IMG/VR virus record: IMGVR_UViG_3300044640_003163
Location: 1-29,568 of that record
Source of the DNA: a virus
Direction: 5' to 3' (one strand)
DNA length: 29,568 nucleotides
Shown: positions 14,908 through 22,410 of the stretch, piece after piece
Layout: the number at the start of each line of letters is the position of its first letter
Numbering within the stretch: position 1 is the first letter of the stretch
Translations under genes and position numbers: made by a program
The notes under the pieces: generated by a model
The model's database searches: none
Told to the model about the DNA's origin: nothing
The model's input: only the letters and a program-made list of their open reading frames with translations

Positions 14908-15693
14908 ATGCTAATAATTGATGCTAGTCCCCAATTATTTAATCCTCTTATAGCTAACCCTTCTTTATGGTTAGATGGGTTTGATTCCGCTACTTATTCA
15001 AACGGAACTTGGTCTGATAAAAGTGGATTTGGCAGAAATTTTTCTGCATCAAATGTTGCTTTTAGTCCAAGTTTTGTTTCAAACGGAATTAATAGCCGAG
15101 GAAGTTTATCTTTTGACGGAGTAAATGATTGTTTGCAACGGATTCCTGAAGCGTGGGCTTATCAATATCCACTTACAATATTTGTCGTTTTTCGGGCTTC
15201 AAGTTATGTGCCTTATAGCTCCTTGCTAGATTTTTATGGAGATGGATACGGTGTTACCGCCGGGCATAGTTTATTAATCAAAGATAACTTGAGAAGTGCG
15301 ATTTATTGCACATCTACCAGTGGTGAGCAACCTAATTATGATGGTAGTGGAGCTATGAGTTATTCACTAAACGAAACTCACCTTTTTGTAGCCACAATTA
15401 CTAATAATAGAATTGAGTCTTGGGGGAATGGTGCTACGGACGGACTTTTTTCTTTTAATCAAACATTAAGAACTAATTTAGGAACTAGCCCAATGTCAAT
15501 AGGAGCTAGTACCTTGTTTACTCGATTTAATCCTGTTTTAATGGCGACAGTTTTTATTATCCCTAGTGATTTAAGTGCTACTAGAAGGCAAGTTCTTGAA
15601 GGACATTTTGCCTGGGAAGCGGGAATAAATTTGCGGCTTCCCACAAATCACCCTTTTAGGAATAATTCCCCTTTGGCTAGTAATTGGGTGTAG
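14908..15693 (+). CDS. LamG/concanavalin-like jelly-roll protein, putative receptor-binding subunit
   Basis: A 261-aa protein with the LamG-like pattern: PSLWLDGFDSATYSNGTWSD, LSFDGVNDCLQR, YPLTIFVVFRASS, NETHLFVATITNNRIESWGNG and a closing GHFAWEAGINLRLP. The last motif is typical of the C-terminal repeat in bacterial and phage LamG-like tail adhesins. These domains bind glycans. It ends module A and is the likely receptor-binding tip. Confidence 0.75.
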   Translation: MLIIDASPQLFNPLIANPSLWLDGFDSATYSNGTWSDKSGFGRNFSASNVAFSPSFVSNGINSRGSLSFDGVNDCLQRIPEAWAYQYPLTIFVVFRASSYVPYSSLLDFYGDGYGVTAGHSLLIKDNLRSAIYCTSTSGEQPNYDGSGAMSYSLNETHLFVATITNNRIESWGNGATDGLFSFNQTLRTNLGTSPMSIGASTLFTRFNPVLMATVFIIPSDLSATRRQVLEGHFAWEAGINLRLPTNHPFRNNSPLASNWV

Positions 15694-15707
15694 AAAAATT
15701 CGCGCTG

Positions 15708-15821
15708 ATTGTTATCTCTTGGACTCCCGTTCAAGCAAGGTTTATTAAATTTTTGATTAATAATGTTTGGGGCGGTACTAGAATCGCTCTTTTAGAAGTG
15801 CAATTTGCTGGATATTTGTAA
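15708..15821 (+). pseudogene. C-terminal remnant of a discoidin (F5/8C)-like domain
   Basis: An open frame without a start encodes IVISWTPVQARFIKFLINN then GGTRIALLEVQFAGYL, which resembles the last strands of F5/8-type-C (discoidin) domains (ARYIRF....GGTRIGL-EVEF). It overlaps no other gene and is most simply the left-over end of an older receptor-binding subunit replaced by the LamG-like gene before it. Confidence 0.5.
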
Positions 15822-15944
15822 TTTTTTACTTTTGGCAAAATTTTGCTACTGATTTTCTGACTTGATTTCCTTTAGCTTGTAGATTAAACCAACCTATAAA
15901 ACCTATTCCAGATGAACTAATAGAGGAAATAATAGATGCTCACT

Positions 15945-16063
15945 ATTGCAGTTAAAACTGTTTTATTATTGATATAATAAACCAAGAGATAATTATAGCA
16001 CATCTAAAAGCTTATGTCGTTTCTGATTCTGATGACAATATTCGAGTCGCCAACATGACCGAA
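15945..16063 (+). repeat. ~120-bp direct repeat copy 1 with gene fragments
   Basis: The stretch from ATTGCAGTTAAAACTGTTTT to AACATGACCGAACTGGAG is repeated at 18209-18340. It encodes LKAYVVSDSDDNIRVANMTE without a start here. It is followed in frame by a remnant of the fibre ending (GAEQDWLNSLKPQW, about 16077-16119) that reads straight into the gene at 16132. It marks the junction of the two fibre modules. Confidence 0.75.
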
Positions 16064-16131
16064 CTGGAGACACTGGCGCCGAACAAGATTGGCTTAATAG
16101 CCTAAAACCTCAATGGATACAAACTAAAAAC

Positions 16132-16710
16132 ATGACCACAACCTTTAAGCCTTCTAAATTAACTGCAGTCCCATCACTACCCTGCGACCCTAATGCTGTT
16201 TTTTTTGTTGCTCCGACATTAAAGCCGAATTATATTGAAATATATGTCTCGAATAACGCTGGGACTGCTCTAAAAAGATTGCTGACAGATGCCGATATTC
16301 AGGCACTAATCGATACTTCAATTTCTGGGTTAGCTGGCGAAATGCCAATCGTGGCTGATATAGCAGCAAGAAATGCCTTGTCTCTTACTAAGAATACTCA
16401 GGTTCTAGTCTTAGACGCAACTGGCGATTCCACTGTGGCAAGCGGCGCGGCTACTTATCTCTACCGGGTTTCCACAACTTCTTGGATTAAAATAAGTGAA
16501 GCGGAATCACTCGATCTAATTCTCCAGTGGACAAATATTCAAGGGAAGCCCACTAGCTCTCCTAGTGCTATTGATACGGCAGTATCTAATAGTCACACTC
16601 ACAATGGCAACTTGACCCAACTTAATAAAATAGGAGAAAATGTTGATGCACTTTTTACCTATAATAATGCCTTGCCCAAAATTGGCTGGGAGGGGACAAT
16701 TGCATGGTAG
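16132..16710 (+). CDS. Tail-fibre-associated structural protein, paralogue of 13394-13966
   Basis: A 192-aa protein, clearly homologous to 13394-13966 over its length (KPNYIEIYVSNNAG, LTDADIQALIDTSI, GEMPIVADIAARNALS, NTQVLVLDATGD, HTHNGNLTQLNKIGEN). The open frame continues upstream without a stop into GAEQDWLNSLKPQW, the ending of a collagen-like fibre gene, so it may once have been fused to such a gene. The next gene begins inside its last codons. Confidence 0.75.
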   Translation: MTTTFKPSKLTAVPSLPCDPNAVFFVAPTLKPNYIEIYVSNNAGTALKRLLTDADIQALIDTSISGLAGEMPIVADIAARNALSLTKNTQVLVLDATGDSTVASGAATYLYRVSTTSWIKISEAESLDLILQWTNIQGKPTSSPSAIDTAVSNSHTHNGNLTQLNKIGENVDALFTYNNALPKIGWEGTIAW

Positions 16711-17219
16711 TTTTTCACCCTGAAAAAGTAATAGGAGGCTTACCTTCTACTCTAACTCCCAATGCCGTTTATTTTGTCAGGGTAGGGAGTGGAATCATGA
16801 TTTATGTCGCCGATGCTACGGGAAGCGCGGCTTACGCCATAAATCAGGAGGGTGGGGGAAGTGTTGAAGATTCTTGGCCAATTACTATTTTTGCACTTAC
16901 TGCGAATGATCCGCGATTAGAGGGTACTAATTTTCCAAAAATACTAACTTTACCTCCTTTTCCCACAGGAGTAACAATTAATAAAATCTCTGGACTAATC
17001 AACTCCCTGAGTAGTGGGAGTGCCGTAATTTCTATTCAAAATGGCACGAATACTATAACAGGACTCGATAGCTTGAATTGCACTACTACGGTATTGGCCG
17101 ATCAGTTAGCTACCGCTAATAACATTCTTAGCGCGGGCGGAAGATTAAGAATTAGTTTTACTTCGATTACAGGATTAATTAATATCAGTTTTCGGATAGA
17201 TTACACGGAGAATCCCTAA
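16704..17219 (+). CDS. Tail-fibre-associated structural protein, paralogue of 13968-14471
   Basis: A 171-aa beta-rich protein starting MVVFHPEKVIGGLPSTLTPN, with the VYFVRVGSGIMIYVADATGS block shared with 13968-14471. The downstream part differs but keeps the same design, ending in RLRISFTSITGLINISFRID. Its ATG overlaps the end of the previous gene and its stop is TAATG with the next. Confidence 0.7.
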   Translation: MVVFHPEKVIGGLPSTLTPNAVYFVRVGSGIMIYVADATGSAAYAINQEGGGSVEDSWPITIFALTANDPRLEGTNFPKILTLPPFPTGVTINKISGLINSLSSGSAVISIQNGTNTITGLDSLNCTTTVLADQLATANNILSAGGRLRISFTSITGLINISFRIDYTENP

Positions 17220-17791
17220 TGCTTCCACTGAACATTGATCCGATGCCAATCCCTAATCAGGTAATAAATCTTGTTAGCAATCTACCTCCAATTACTACGT
17301 CTGTGGTAGGGGGTCAAATATCCCCTGGTGCGTGGGGAAGTTCGAGTTTTACAATTGGCACCAACCCTTTTGTCCTTACATCAATCACTCTTCGGTTTGC
17401 ACAAATCACTGCAGCTACTCCACCTAACAATTTATTCGTTCGTCTCTATAACGACAACGCTGGGACTCCTGGTAGTGAGATCACCAGTTTTACTTTTACT
17501 AACCCTGGTTCCATTACTACCACTACCGCCAATAATATTTTTACCCTTTCCACTCCGCAAACATTAGCCGCTAATACTACTTTCTGGTTAGTCGTTGGAA
17601 GCGGCAGCGGACAATATGTATGGGCTTTAACTAACTCTGTTAACGAAACAGGGGAGTCTGGCTGGTCGATTGGAAACAATAGTTCCCTTTTTAGTAGCAA
17701 TCAAGGAGGAACGTGGACTTCTTATAATAATCTCTATTTTCAATTTAGCGTTAACGGGCAAAGCTATTCTCCTGTTGCTGGTGATCCCTAA
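17219..17791 (+). CDS. Choice-of-anchor-R-like domain protein, putative receptor-binding subunit
   Basis: A 190-aa protein with the pattern of the bacterial choice-of-anchor R domain: SSSFTIGTNPFVLTSITLRF, FVRLYNDNAGTPGSEI, FTLSTPQTLAANTTFWLVVG, YVWALTNS, SGWSIGNNS. These extracellular beta-sandwich domains are frequent in cyanobacteria and other bacteria. Here it occupies the place that the LamG-like protein has in module A, which suggests exchange of tips between modules. Start overlaps the previous stop. Confidence 0.7.
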   Translation: MLPLNIDPMPIPNQVINLVSNLPPITTSVVGGQISPGAWGSSSFTIGTNPFVLTSITLRFAQITAATPPNNLFVRLYNDNAGTPGSEITSFTFTNPGSITTTTANNIFTLSTPQTLAANTTFWLVVGSGSGQYVWALTNSVNETGESGWSIGNNSSLFSSNQGGTWTSYNNLYFQFSVNGQSYSPVAGDP

Positions 17792-18137
17792 TCTTTTTCA
17801 GACTACCGACGGACTTCTTTATATTAATTTTCGTCAAAGTGGCGTTTTTGCTATAACGACGGATAGTGCTATTATAGCTTTGTCTCCTTCACCTGTTCCG
17901 CTTAATCAGTGGAGTTATTTCGCGGTAACAAGGAGCGGTTCTGTTTTTAGGATTTGGCTAAATGGAGTTAGCGGTACGCCTGCTACAGCTAATCTTACTT
18001 TTGCATCTACAGCTACTGCAATAAGATTTGGTGACGGATTTTCAGAAACATTAAACGGATATATCGATGAATACCGTATTACCAAAGGCGTTGCCCGCGA
18101 AATTACTTTACCTACAACCCCATTTCCCGATCTATGA
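17781..18137 (+). CDS. LamG-like domain, N-terminally truncated
   Basis: The frame encodes the second half of a LamG/concanavalin domain: VPLNQWSYFAVTRSGSVFRI, then WLNGV, RFGDGFSETLNGYIDEYRIT and a closing PTTPFPDL. The open frame extends left to 17670, but that part only shadows the preceding gene. A GTG at 17781 overlapping the previous stop by 11 nt is the most natural start. About the first 40 residues of a normal LamG domain are missing, so it may be a fragment or a frameshifted C-terminal extension of the previous protein. Confidence 0.55.
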   Translation: MIPNLFQTTDGLLYINFRQSGVFAITTDSAIIALSPSPVPLNQWSYFAVTRSGSVFRIWLNGVSGTPATANLTFASTATAIRFGDGFSETLNGYIDEYRITKGVAREITLPTTPFPDL

Positions 18138-18208
18138 CTCAAAATCTTTATTATCACGTCTTTGGAACTGCTAGAGAAAAAGCTTAGATGGGACTCAAGA
18201 TAATCCCA

Positions 18209-18340
18209 CCATTGCAGTTAAAACTGTTTTAGATTTGATAAAATACAGTAAAGCCAAGAGGTAATTATGTCAGATCTAAAAGCTTATGTCGTTTCTTATT
18301 CCGATGACAATATTTGAGTTGTTAACATGACCGAACTGGA
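18209..18340 (+). repeat. ~120-bp direct repeat copy 2
   Basis: Matches 15945-16063, including CATTGCAGTTAAAACTGTTT, AAAGCTTATGTCGTTTCT and AACATGACCGAACTGGA. The two copies flank fibre module B, so the module may have been duplicated or can be looped out by recombination between them. Confidence 0.75.
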
Positions 18341-18434
18341 AGCTAAAGACGCTAAAATTAAGGCTTTAGAAGATAAAGTCTATGAGTTAGAAACTCATAT
18401 TAAATTATTAACTGACGAGCTTGATAAAGCATAA
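18267..18434 (+). pseudogene. Short coiled-coil protein gene interrupted by TGA
   Basis: The ATG at 18267 follows AAGAGGTAATT, a good ribosome-binding site. The frame reads MSDLKAYVVSYSDDNI, TGA at 18315-18317, then VVNMTELEAKDAKIKALEDK and a helical end to 18434. In the copy at 15945-16063 the same codon is CGA, so this is a C-to-T nonsense change. An intact 35-codon frame starts at the ATG at 18327. The helix is a heptad-type coiled coil. Confidence 0.6.
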
Positions 18435-18493
18435 AGAAAAGCGTATACTGGATTAGGGGACTAGTGGTACATTGATATTAACGGCGATATATT

Positions 18494-18523
18494 AATAGCA
18501 CGCAAGTTAACTTGTATGCTATT
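18494..18523. repeat. Long hairpin, left copy
   Basis: A near-perfect palindrome, arms AATAGCACGCAAGTT and AACTTGTATGCTATT, pairing along 15 positions with one mismatch and one wobble. A related hairpin follows the downstream gene (18845-18872), so the gene at 18571-18813 is bracketed by them. No T-run follows, so a simple terminator is doubtful. Confidence 0.65.
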
Positions 18524-18570
18524 ATAATTATTTGTGGATTATTAATTGATTTAATCTTTGGAGATTATTT

Positions 18571-18813
18571 GTGCTCAGAGAAAAACTTGCAGAATATGCC
18601 CACGAGGCTTGGTCAAGGTGGATGCGCTATCTCTTTTCAAAATCCATAGTAAATAGTGATGGCTCTGTAACAATACCCGCATCACTGGTAAAGAGGTGGG
18701 CCAGACAGATGGATACTGATTACCACATGCTTCCAGACAGCGAGCAGCAGAGTGATATTATAGAAGCAGATAAAATGCTTGATATAATGAGTACTAATCA
18801 TACAGCCGCATAG
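18571..18813 (+). CDS. Small conserved phage-type protein
   Basis: 80 aa from GTG, preceded by TTTGGAGATTATTT. Pattern: LREKLAEYAHEAWSRWMRYL, then DGSVTIPASLVKRWARQMDT, then a SEQQSDIIEADKML helix. I recognise this arrangement (EKLAE-AHE-WS-WM-YLF ... V-RW-RQM-T-Y--L---E--SD--EADK-L) from small proteins in phages and mobile elements. It also loosely resembles RyR-type domains. Molecular role unknown. It stands alone between two matching hairpins. Confidence 0.75.
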   Translation: MLREKLAEYAHEAWSRWMRYLFSKSIVNSDGSVTIPASLVKRWARQMDTDYHMLPDSEQQSDIIEADKMLDIMSTNHTAA

Positions 18814-18844
18814 GAAGATTATAAAGTAACTATTTGTTTAATTA

Positions 18845-18872
18845 ATAGCACACAAGCCAATTTGTGTGCTAT
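18845..18872. repeat. Long hairpin, right copy
   Basis: Perfect 11-bp stem ATAGCACACAA / TTGTGTGCTAT with a six-base loop; same motif as 18494-18523. Both are preceded by TTAAT or ATTAAT, and a related AGTTGTATG word follows. Confidence 0.65.
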
Positions 18873-18971
18873 CAATAGTTGTATGTTATTATTAGAATAA
18901 TTACTTTAGGATTCAAATATGCCAGCTGCACTACCAGATTTATCTACGGCCATACTTAAGGAGTACCCTAA

Positions 18972-19859
18972 TTGCGCGGCCCCATATTAGATCAATTAGT
19001 TCATTGGGTTGATGAATACGAACTCACCTGGGTACCTGATAGAGACGGTAAAGATGCTTACTTCTTAATGCCTGAAATAGCGCAAAGGCTTAAGATGTCG
19101 GTCAGCAATGTCAGGAACTTATTTAACCCTATCGTGCGCGCCTGGGCAGATAAACCTGGTCTACCTAGGCCACGTCTGATTAAGTTAGATGCTGTAGCTA
19201 TTAAACCATTCCAAAGAGCACTATATACTTACTACGATGTCAATTACTATAATAATCACTTATGGGTATGTAATTGGACAGCGGCTTATGGGCGTATAGC
19301 TCTTTATAATAACATTAGGCTGGGCCCCACTCTCTCTCGCAGTGTAGAGGGAACTAAGACAACACCTGCACCACGAGCTACATCTATACGTAACGTAGAG
19401 GCGAGGCCCACTTATAACTCTGAGCTTGAGATACAGATGGATCTAGTATTATTAGCTAGTTATACTGCTAACCCCTTCACTAGGGAGTTAACTGTAATTA
19501 ACACACTAGAGAGTCGGGCCCGCACTCGTCGCTTTGACCTATGCCGTTCTAGTAATGGTAATACACAGGTCATAGAGATTAAGATTAACCCTATTGACGT
19601 AGAGGACGTAGTATCTACTATAGCTGATAAGGGTTATATAGAACTAGCCACTAACCACTTCGGCACGCCAGTTGAGTTTATATTTGTGGGGCCCAGCATT
19701 ACTCCTCAAGCACAACGTCTATTGCACGAGCCTGTTTCATTTATGACTGTACGACAGTTGCGCGATATGTTATTCCAAGAAGCGCTAGATAACACTCCTT
19801 CTGAAGGTCACTGGTATATACATAAGTGCAAGGAGATGCTGCCTCGCCTATGGAGCTGA
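18972..19859 (+). CDS. Putative PD-(D/E)XK-type nuclease
   Basis: 295 aa from a TTG start preceded by AAGGAG eight bases upstream. The N-terminal half holds a possible helix-turn-helix (LMPEIAQRLKMSVSNVRNLF). The C-terminal half has the restriction-endonuclease-fold pattern: a conserved Glu in YNSELEIQMDLVLL, then RRFDLCRSSNGNTQVIEIKI, with Asp and E-x-K spaced as in PD-(D/E)XK enzymes, then a domain-closing helix-strand EFIFVGPS. An overlapping ATG frame at 18919 (23 codons) precedes it and could be a leader or the true start through a frameshift. It probably cuts DNA; a homing or recombination role is guesswork. Confidence 0.55.
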   Translation: MRGPILDQLVHWVDEYELTWVPDRDGKDAYFLMPEIAQRLKMSVSNVRNLFNPIVRAWADKPGLPRPRLIKLDAVAIKPFQRALYTYYDVNYYNNHLWVCNWTAAYGRIALYNNIRLGPTLSRSVEGTKTTPAPRATSIRNVEARPTYNSELEIQMDLVLLASYTANPFTRELTVINTLESRARTRRFDLCRSSNGNTQVIEIKINPIDVEDVVSTIADKGYIELATNHFGTPVEFIFVGPSITPQAQRLLHEPVSFMTVRQLRDMLFQEALDNTPSEGHWYIHKCKEMLPRLWS

Positions 19860-19940
19860 TTAGCTATTGATATACCTCCCTGTTGTCAGAGAGGTAATTG
19901 ATAATAGACGTAGTTCATTAGGGCTGTATGTAGTTGAGAG

Positions 19941-19965
19941 TGAGGCGGGCCCCTCGTGATATAAT
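19941..19965 (+). promoter_or_regulatory. GC-box/extended -10 promoter
   Basis: TGAGGCGGGCCCCTCGTGATATAAT: an extended -10 (TGaTATAAT, -10 box at 19960-19965) joined to a GGGCCC box in the spacer. Related elements recur at 20217, 21851, 22112, 22411, 24022 and 24911. It lies about 55 bases before the gene at 20020. Confidence 0.55.
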
Positions 19966-20019
19966 CGACTGACAGACAAGCTTCTCTCTTCGCCACTTTT
20001 ACTCTCCCCCTCTATCCTT

Positions 20020-20232
20020 ATGGCAAAAAAACTATTTTTGATTGCGGTCGATCCTGAATCCGATTTTGGTAAATCTCTTAAGTGGTTTCTTGAGGAAAAT
20101 CAACAGGCTGACAAGGCCTTGTGCGTTGACGTTGATCGTGATGGGGTCTTTGTTGCGTCCAAGAGTCAATCAATCTCCTTGCTTCCTTCGATTAAAGGGT
20201 CTTCCTGTAATGCGGAGGCGGGCCCCTTGTGA
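20020..20232 (+). CDS. Small hypothetical protein
   Basis: A 70-aa protein, MAKKLFLIAVDPESDFGKSL. A compact alpha/beta-looking segment (KALCVDVDRDGVFVAS) is followed by a C-terminus that runs into a second GGCGGGCCCC element, suggesting that the original end was replaced. It is the only gene that fits the promoter at 19941. No clear ribosome-binding site. Function unknown. Confidence 0.45.
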   Translation: MAKKLFLIAVDPESDFGKSLKWFLEENQQADKALCVDVDRDGVFVASKSQSISLLPSIKGSSCNAEAGPL

Positions 20233-20238
20233 TATACT
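20217..20238 (+). promoter_or_regulatory. GC-box/extended -10 element
   Basis: GGCGGGCCCCTTGTGATATACT, the same arrangement as 19941-19965 with -10-like TATACT at 20233-20238. No plus-strand gene follows; it points into the 3' end of the minus-strand gene at 20246, so an antisense or unannotated RNA is possible. Confidence 0.4.
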
Positions 20239-20245
20239 ACACTGT

Positions 20246-20470
20246 TCACCGTAGTAGTTTATTTGTATATGCCGTTGGCACTATTAGTGCTGTGGAGCCA
20301 TTGGTATATACTAACTTATGCAATCTGATTATAAACCCATCCTCGTGTTCCGTATACTGTAGCTTCAGTGTGTCGAGCAGGTATCTCATCAGCTGAACAC
20401 TGCGGGCCTCATTATTAGGCCACGTTACCATATCAATCTCTACGCTGATTAAATTAAGAATCACGATCAA
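20246..20470 (-). CDS. Small hypothetical protein
   Basis: Up to 74 aa. The start is uncertain: TTG at 20470 overlaps the upstream gene by 17 nt, GTG lies two codons on, and an ATG (MVTWPNNEAR) is further in. The middle RSVQLMRYLLDTL is helical, followed by strands. No family recognised. Confidence 0.4.
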   Translation of the reverse strand: MIVILNLISVEIDMVTWPNNEARSVQLMRYLLDTLKLQYTEHEDGFIIRLHKLVYTNGSTALIVPTAYTNKLLR

Positions 20471-20837
20471 ACAATTCTACAGATATATTGCACATACAAT
20501 AGTCTGTCTTATGCGTCACGACAATATCTTCAGAATTAACCAAAGGGTGATCCCACCCTTTGGGAGTGATTACTTGTAAAGCAACAAACTCCTCTATTTC
20601 GTCCCAATTAACGTCTAAAAACAAGTTTTCTTTAGATATTAATTGACGACCACATTCATGGTGTTTTACTAAATTAATCACTAAGTCGGATAATTTAGTT
20701 GCTCCTTCTGCATTCTCAGCGTAAGATGCAATGGGAACATTTATACGCATCTTATCGTAATAATTATCGGTTTTTTGCCCTTCACTTAGCCAATAAGCTC
20801 GCTGAATATCTGAGCTATCATTGTCAATGCTGTACAT
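20454..20837 (-). CDS. Hypothetical protein
   Basis: A 127-aa acidic protein, MYSIDNDSSDIQRAYWLSEG. No family recognised. Its composition is AT-rich and without GGGCCC, like the 6.3-12.8 kb block, and the leader carries the same TGATAATTGACA-type words. The preceding TTAATAGGAGCAAAACCAT places AGGAG before the ATG. Confidence 0.65.
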   Translation of the reverse strand: MYSIDNDSSDIQRAYWLSEGQKTDNYYDKMRINVPIASYAENAEGATKLSDLVINLVKHHECGRQLISKENLFLDVNWDEIEEFVALQVITPKGWDHPLVNSEDIVVTHKTDYCMCNISVELFDRDS

Positions 20838-20883
20838 ATGGTTTTGCTCCTATTAATGGTTGTTTACTGATAATTGACATTTA

Positions 20884-21423
20884 CTAAAAATTAATATTGC
20901 CTCTATTTTCGATCCACCACTTAGCAAAAATAGGGATTTCGATTCCTTTTTTCCATGCACTTACAATCTCTTGTAAATTTTTTAAAGCTATGCTTTTTGC
21001 CCATTTTACTTGTTTCTCACTTCCATGAAAGTCAGTATTTTCTACCCATTGTAAGGCATCTTCTAAGTCGCTCTCGGAAGGAATTTTAATAGGCTCTTTT
21101 GTTTGCTGCTCCTTTAGTTTTTGCTCGATTTGTAATTCTTGCCAAAAATTGGCAATAATCCAATCAGCCATTTCTTTGAAATCTTTTTGTTCACGGCACG
21201 CATACCAATAATCAATGTCGTTGTTTTTTTGCCACCAGTAATAAAAAGCGTCCCAGATTTCTTGTCGCGTTTCTTCAGTAAGAAGAAGATTGATTCGAGT
21301 AAGTACCTTTCCTCGATAGGAATCAAGGGAAGCAATAGATCGGTGATTAAAATTCTTTGAGCGATCAAAGAATATTTCGGAATTTATGCGATCAATTATG
21401 GGATTACTAGAAGGGAAAAACAT
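20884..21423 (-). CDS. Hypothetical protein with GSEKQV-WA motif
   Basis: 179 aa from the ATG at 21423 (MFFPSSNPII), chosen because ATAGAGGTAACA precedes it; an upstream ATG has no site. The C-terminal part, HGSEKQVKWAKSIALKNLQE then FAKWWIENRG, matches a motif I know from many cyanobacterial and phage proteins ('GSEKQ--WA--IR'), whose role is not established. Trp/Lys-rich and helical. Confidence 0.65.
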   Translation of the reverse strand: MFFPSSNPIIDRINSEIFFDRSKNFNHRSIASLDSYRGKVLTRINLLLTEETRQEIWDAFYYWWQKNNDIDYWYACREQKDFKEMADWIIANFWQELQIEQKLKEQQTKEPIKIPSESDLEDALQWVENTDFHGSEKQVKWAKSIALKNLQEIVSAWKKGIEIPIFAKWWIENRGNINF

Positions 21424-21479
21424 TGTTACCTCTATTTGTTCATAGTTTAATCTAATCACCTATTTCCGTATCGTGGGGG

Positions 21480-21704
21480 TTAAACTGCGACACTATCCCA
21501 ATTGTCCCAAATCCAATCATCAAATTTTCTACAAAGCCTCGATTCTGATTCTTGATCAGTTGTATCTAGAAAAGAGCATGAGTCTTTTTCCCAAAATCCA
21601 AAGTTTTGATCTTTCATAAAACTTAATGCTTGTTTAAAAGCTTCTTTTTTAGTTTTATGCTTTGATATGAATTTGTTGTTCCAAAAAAACTGAATTGTCT
21701 CCAT
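21480..21704 (-). CDS. Small hypothetical protein
   Basis: A 74-aa protein, METIQFFWNNKFISKHKTKK, Trp/Asp-rich at the end (FDDWIWDNWDSVAV). The first 15 residues resemble the start of the frame at 6534-6740. No family recognised. Confidence 0.5.
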   Translation of the reverse strand: METIQFFWNNKFISKHKTKKEAFKQALSFMKDQNFGFWEKDSCSFLDTTDQESESRLCRKFDDWIWDNWDSVAV

Positions 21705-21750
21705 AGTATTATGGTATCCTTAATAGGGGGGGGCTTATATTAATTCTGAA

Positions 21751-21823
21751 TGCAGGATAGCGGAATCGAACCGCTCTAAGCCGTCTTATGAGGACGGTGC
21801 CTCCACCTATCGGCCAATCCTGC
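21751..21823 (-). tRNA. tRNA with CAU anticodon (Ile2 or Met)
   Basis: On the minus strand a complete cloverleaf: acceptor GCAGGAT / ATCCTGC plus discriminator A, D-arm GCC..GGC, anticodon arm CCGTC-CTCATAA-GACGG, T-arm GCGG-TTCGATT-CCGC. It is 73 nt with no encoded CCA. G1-C72 and a stem without three G-C pairs argue against initiator tRNA. With the heavy use of ATA codons nearby, the lysidine-dependent tRNA-Ile2 is the likelier identity, but elongator Met cannot be excluded. Confidence 0.9.
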
Positions 21824-21850
21824 TTGTAGTGCGGCCCTAACTGGGGGGGG

Positions 21851-21863
21851 GCCGTGTTATATC
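21851..21863 (+). promoter_or_regulatory. GC-box/extended -10 element
   Basis: A G-run then GCCGTGTTATATC, matching the GGGCC + TGnTATA pattern, just beside the tRNA gene. It points in the plus direction, antisense to the small membrane gene at 21874-22002. Confidence 0.35.
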
Positions 21864-21873
21864 TAGTATGCCG

Positions 21874-22002
21874 TTACTTACCCTTTCTTATTAATCTATC
21901 TGTATTCTTGTCCCAGGCCGCTACATAGAAGTGATGTAACAGCCTGTGAAGCAAAATTACAAAGAAGATTAATCCACCAATCTGCGAAAGCAATAAAATC
22001 AT
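21874..22002 (-). CDS. Small membrane protein (42 aa)
   Basis: MILLLSQIGGLIFFVILLHR then LLHHFYVAAWDKNTDRLIRKGK: one transmembrane helix and a basic tail. A very strong ribosome-binding site, AGGAGGAAGATA, precedes the ATG. A degenerate piece of the same gene (TCTTGTCCCA.GCTGCTATATAGAA) recurs at about 22370-22395, so it belongs to the duplicated array of tiny membrane-protein genes. Confidence 0.65.
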   Translation of the reverse strand: MILLLSQIGGLIFFVILLHRLLHHFYVAAWDKNTDRLIRKGK

Positions 22003-22042
22003 TATCTTCCTCCTGAGTTTAATTCTCGATAACGTTTACTAT

Positions 22043-22083
22043 ATGCAGGATAGTGGAGTCGGTTACATCATTCCACCTATCCT
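22043..22083 (-). pseudogene. Possible tRNA remnant
   Basis: The plus strand reads ATGCAGGATAGTGGAGTCGG, nearly the same as the 3' end of the tRNA at 21751 (ATGCAGGATAGCGGAATCGA), and then CCACCTATCC like its D-arm side. The anticodon arm and 5' acceptor half are missing. It looks like a collapsed duplicate of the tRNA. Confidence 0.4.
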
Positions 22084-22087
22084 TATT

Positions 22088-22131
22088 ATGGCGCGGGCCT
22101 CCTTATTATGGCGCGGGCCTCGTGTTATACA
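22088..22131 (+). promoter_or_regulatory. Tandem GC-box repeat with extended -10 element
   Basis: CCTTATTATGGCGCGGGCCT occurs twice in tandem, the second followed by CGTGTTATACA (extended -10-like, 22123-22131). The same unit occurs once at 22401-22431. It points antisense to the small membrane peptides encoded on the minus strand. Confidence 0.45.
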
Positions 22132-22249
22132 CTACAAGTATTAAGTTTACAGTGTTATAGGCTAGAGTGTAACTCAATAGTCATGGCTAGTACCCATACC
22201 ACTGCTATGGTGTATATTAACGCGACAAGGCCACACTTAGCGCGGCGCT

Positions 22250-22324
22250 CTACTCTATTAGATACATTAGAATCACTACGAACACAGTAAAGACTGCATT
22301 TAACGCTAATACTGTTATTGACAT
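22250..22324 (-). pseudogene. Truncated copy of the tandem small membrane protein
   Basis: The frame gives MSITVLALNAVFTVFVVILM then YLIE and stop (24 aa). After a small length change the following frame, GLVALIYTIAVVWV, matches the second helix of the copy at 22425-22640, so this is a frameshifted version of that two-helix protein. AAGGAGATACAGGC precedes the ATG, so the single-helix peptide could still be made. Confidence 0.5.
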
Positions 22325-22410
22325 GCCTGTATCTCCTTAATAATTAAGTGCGGATTTCCTATTACTCACTCTTGTCCCACGCTGCTATATAGAAACATAT
22401 CCTTATTATG

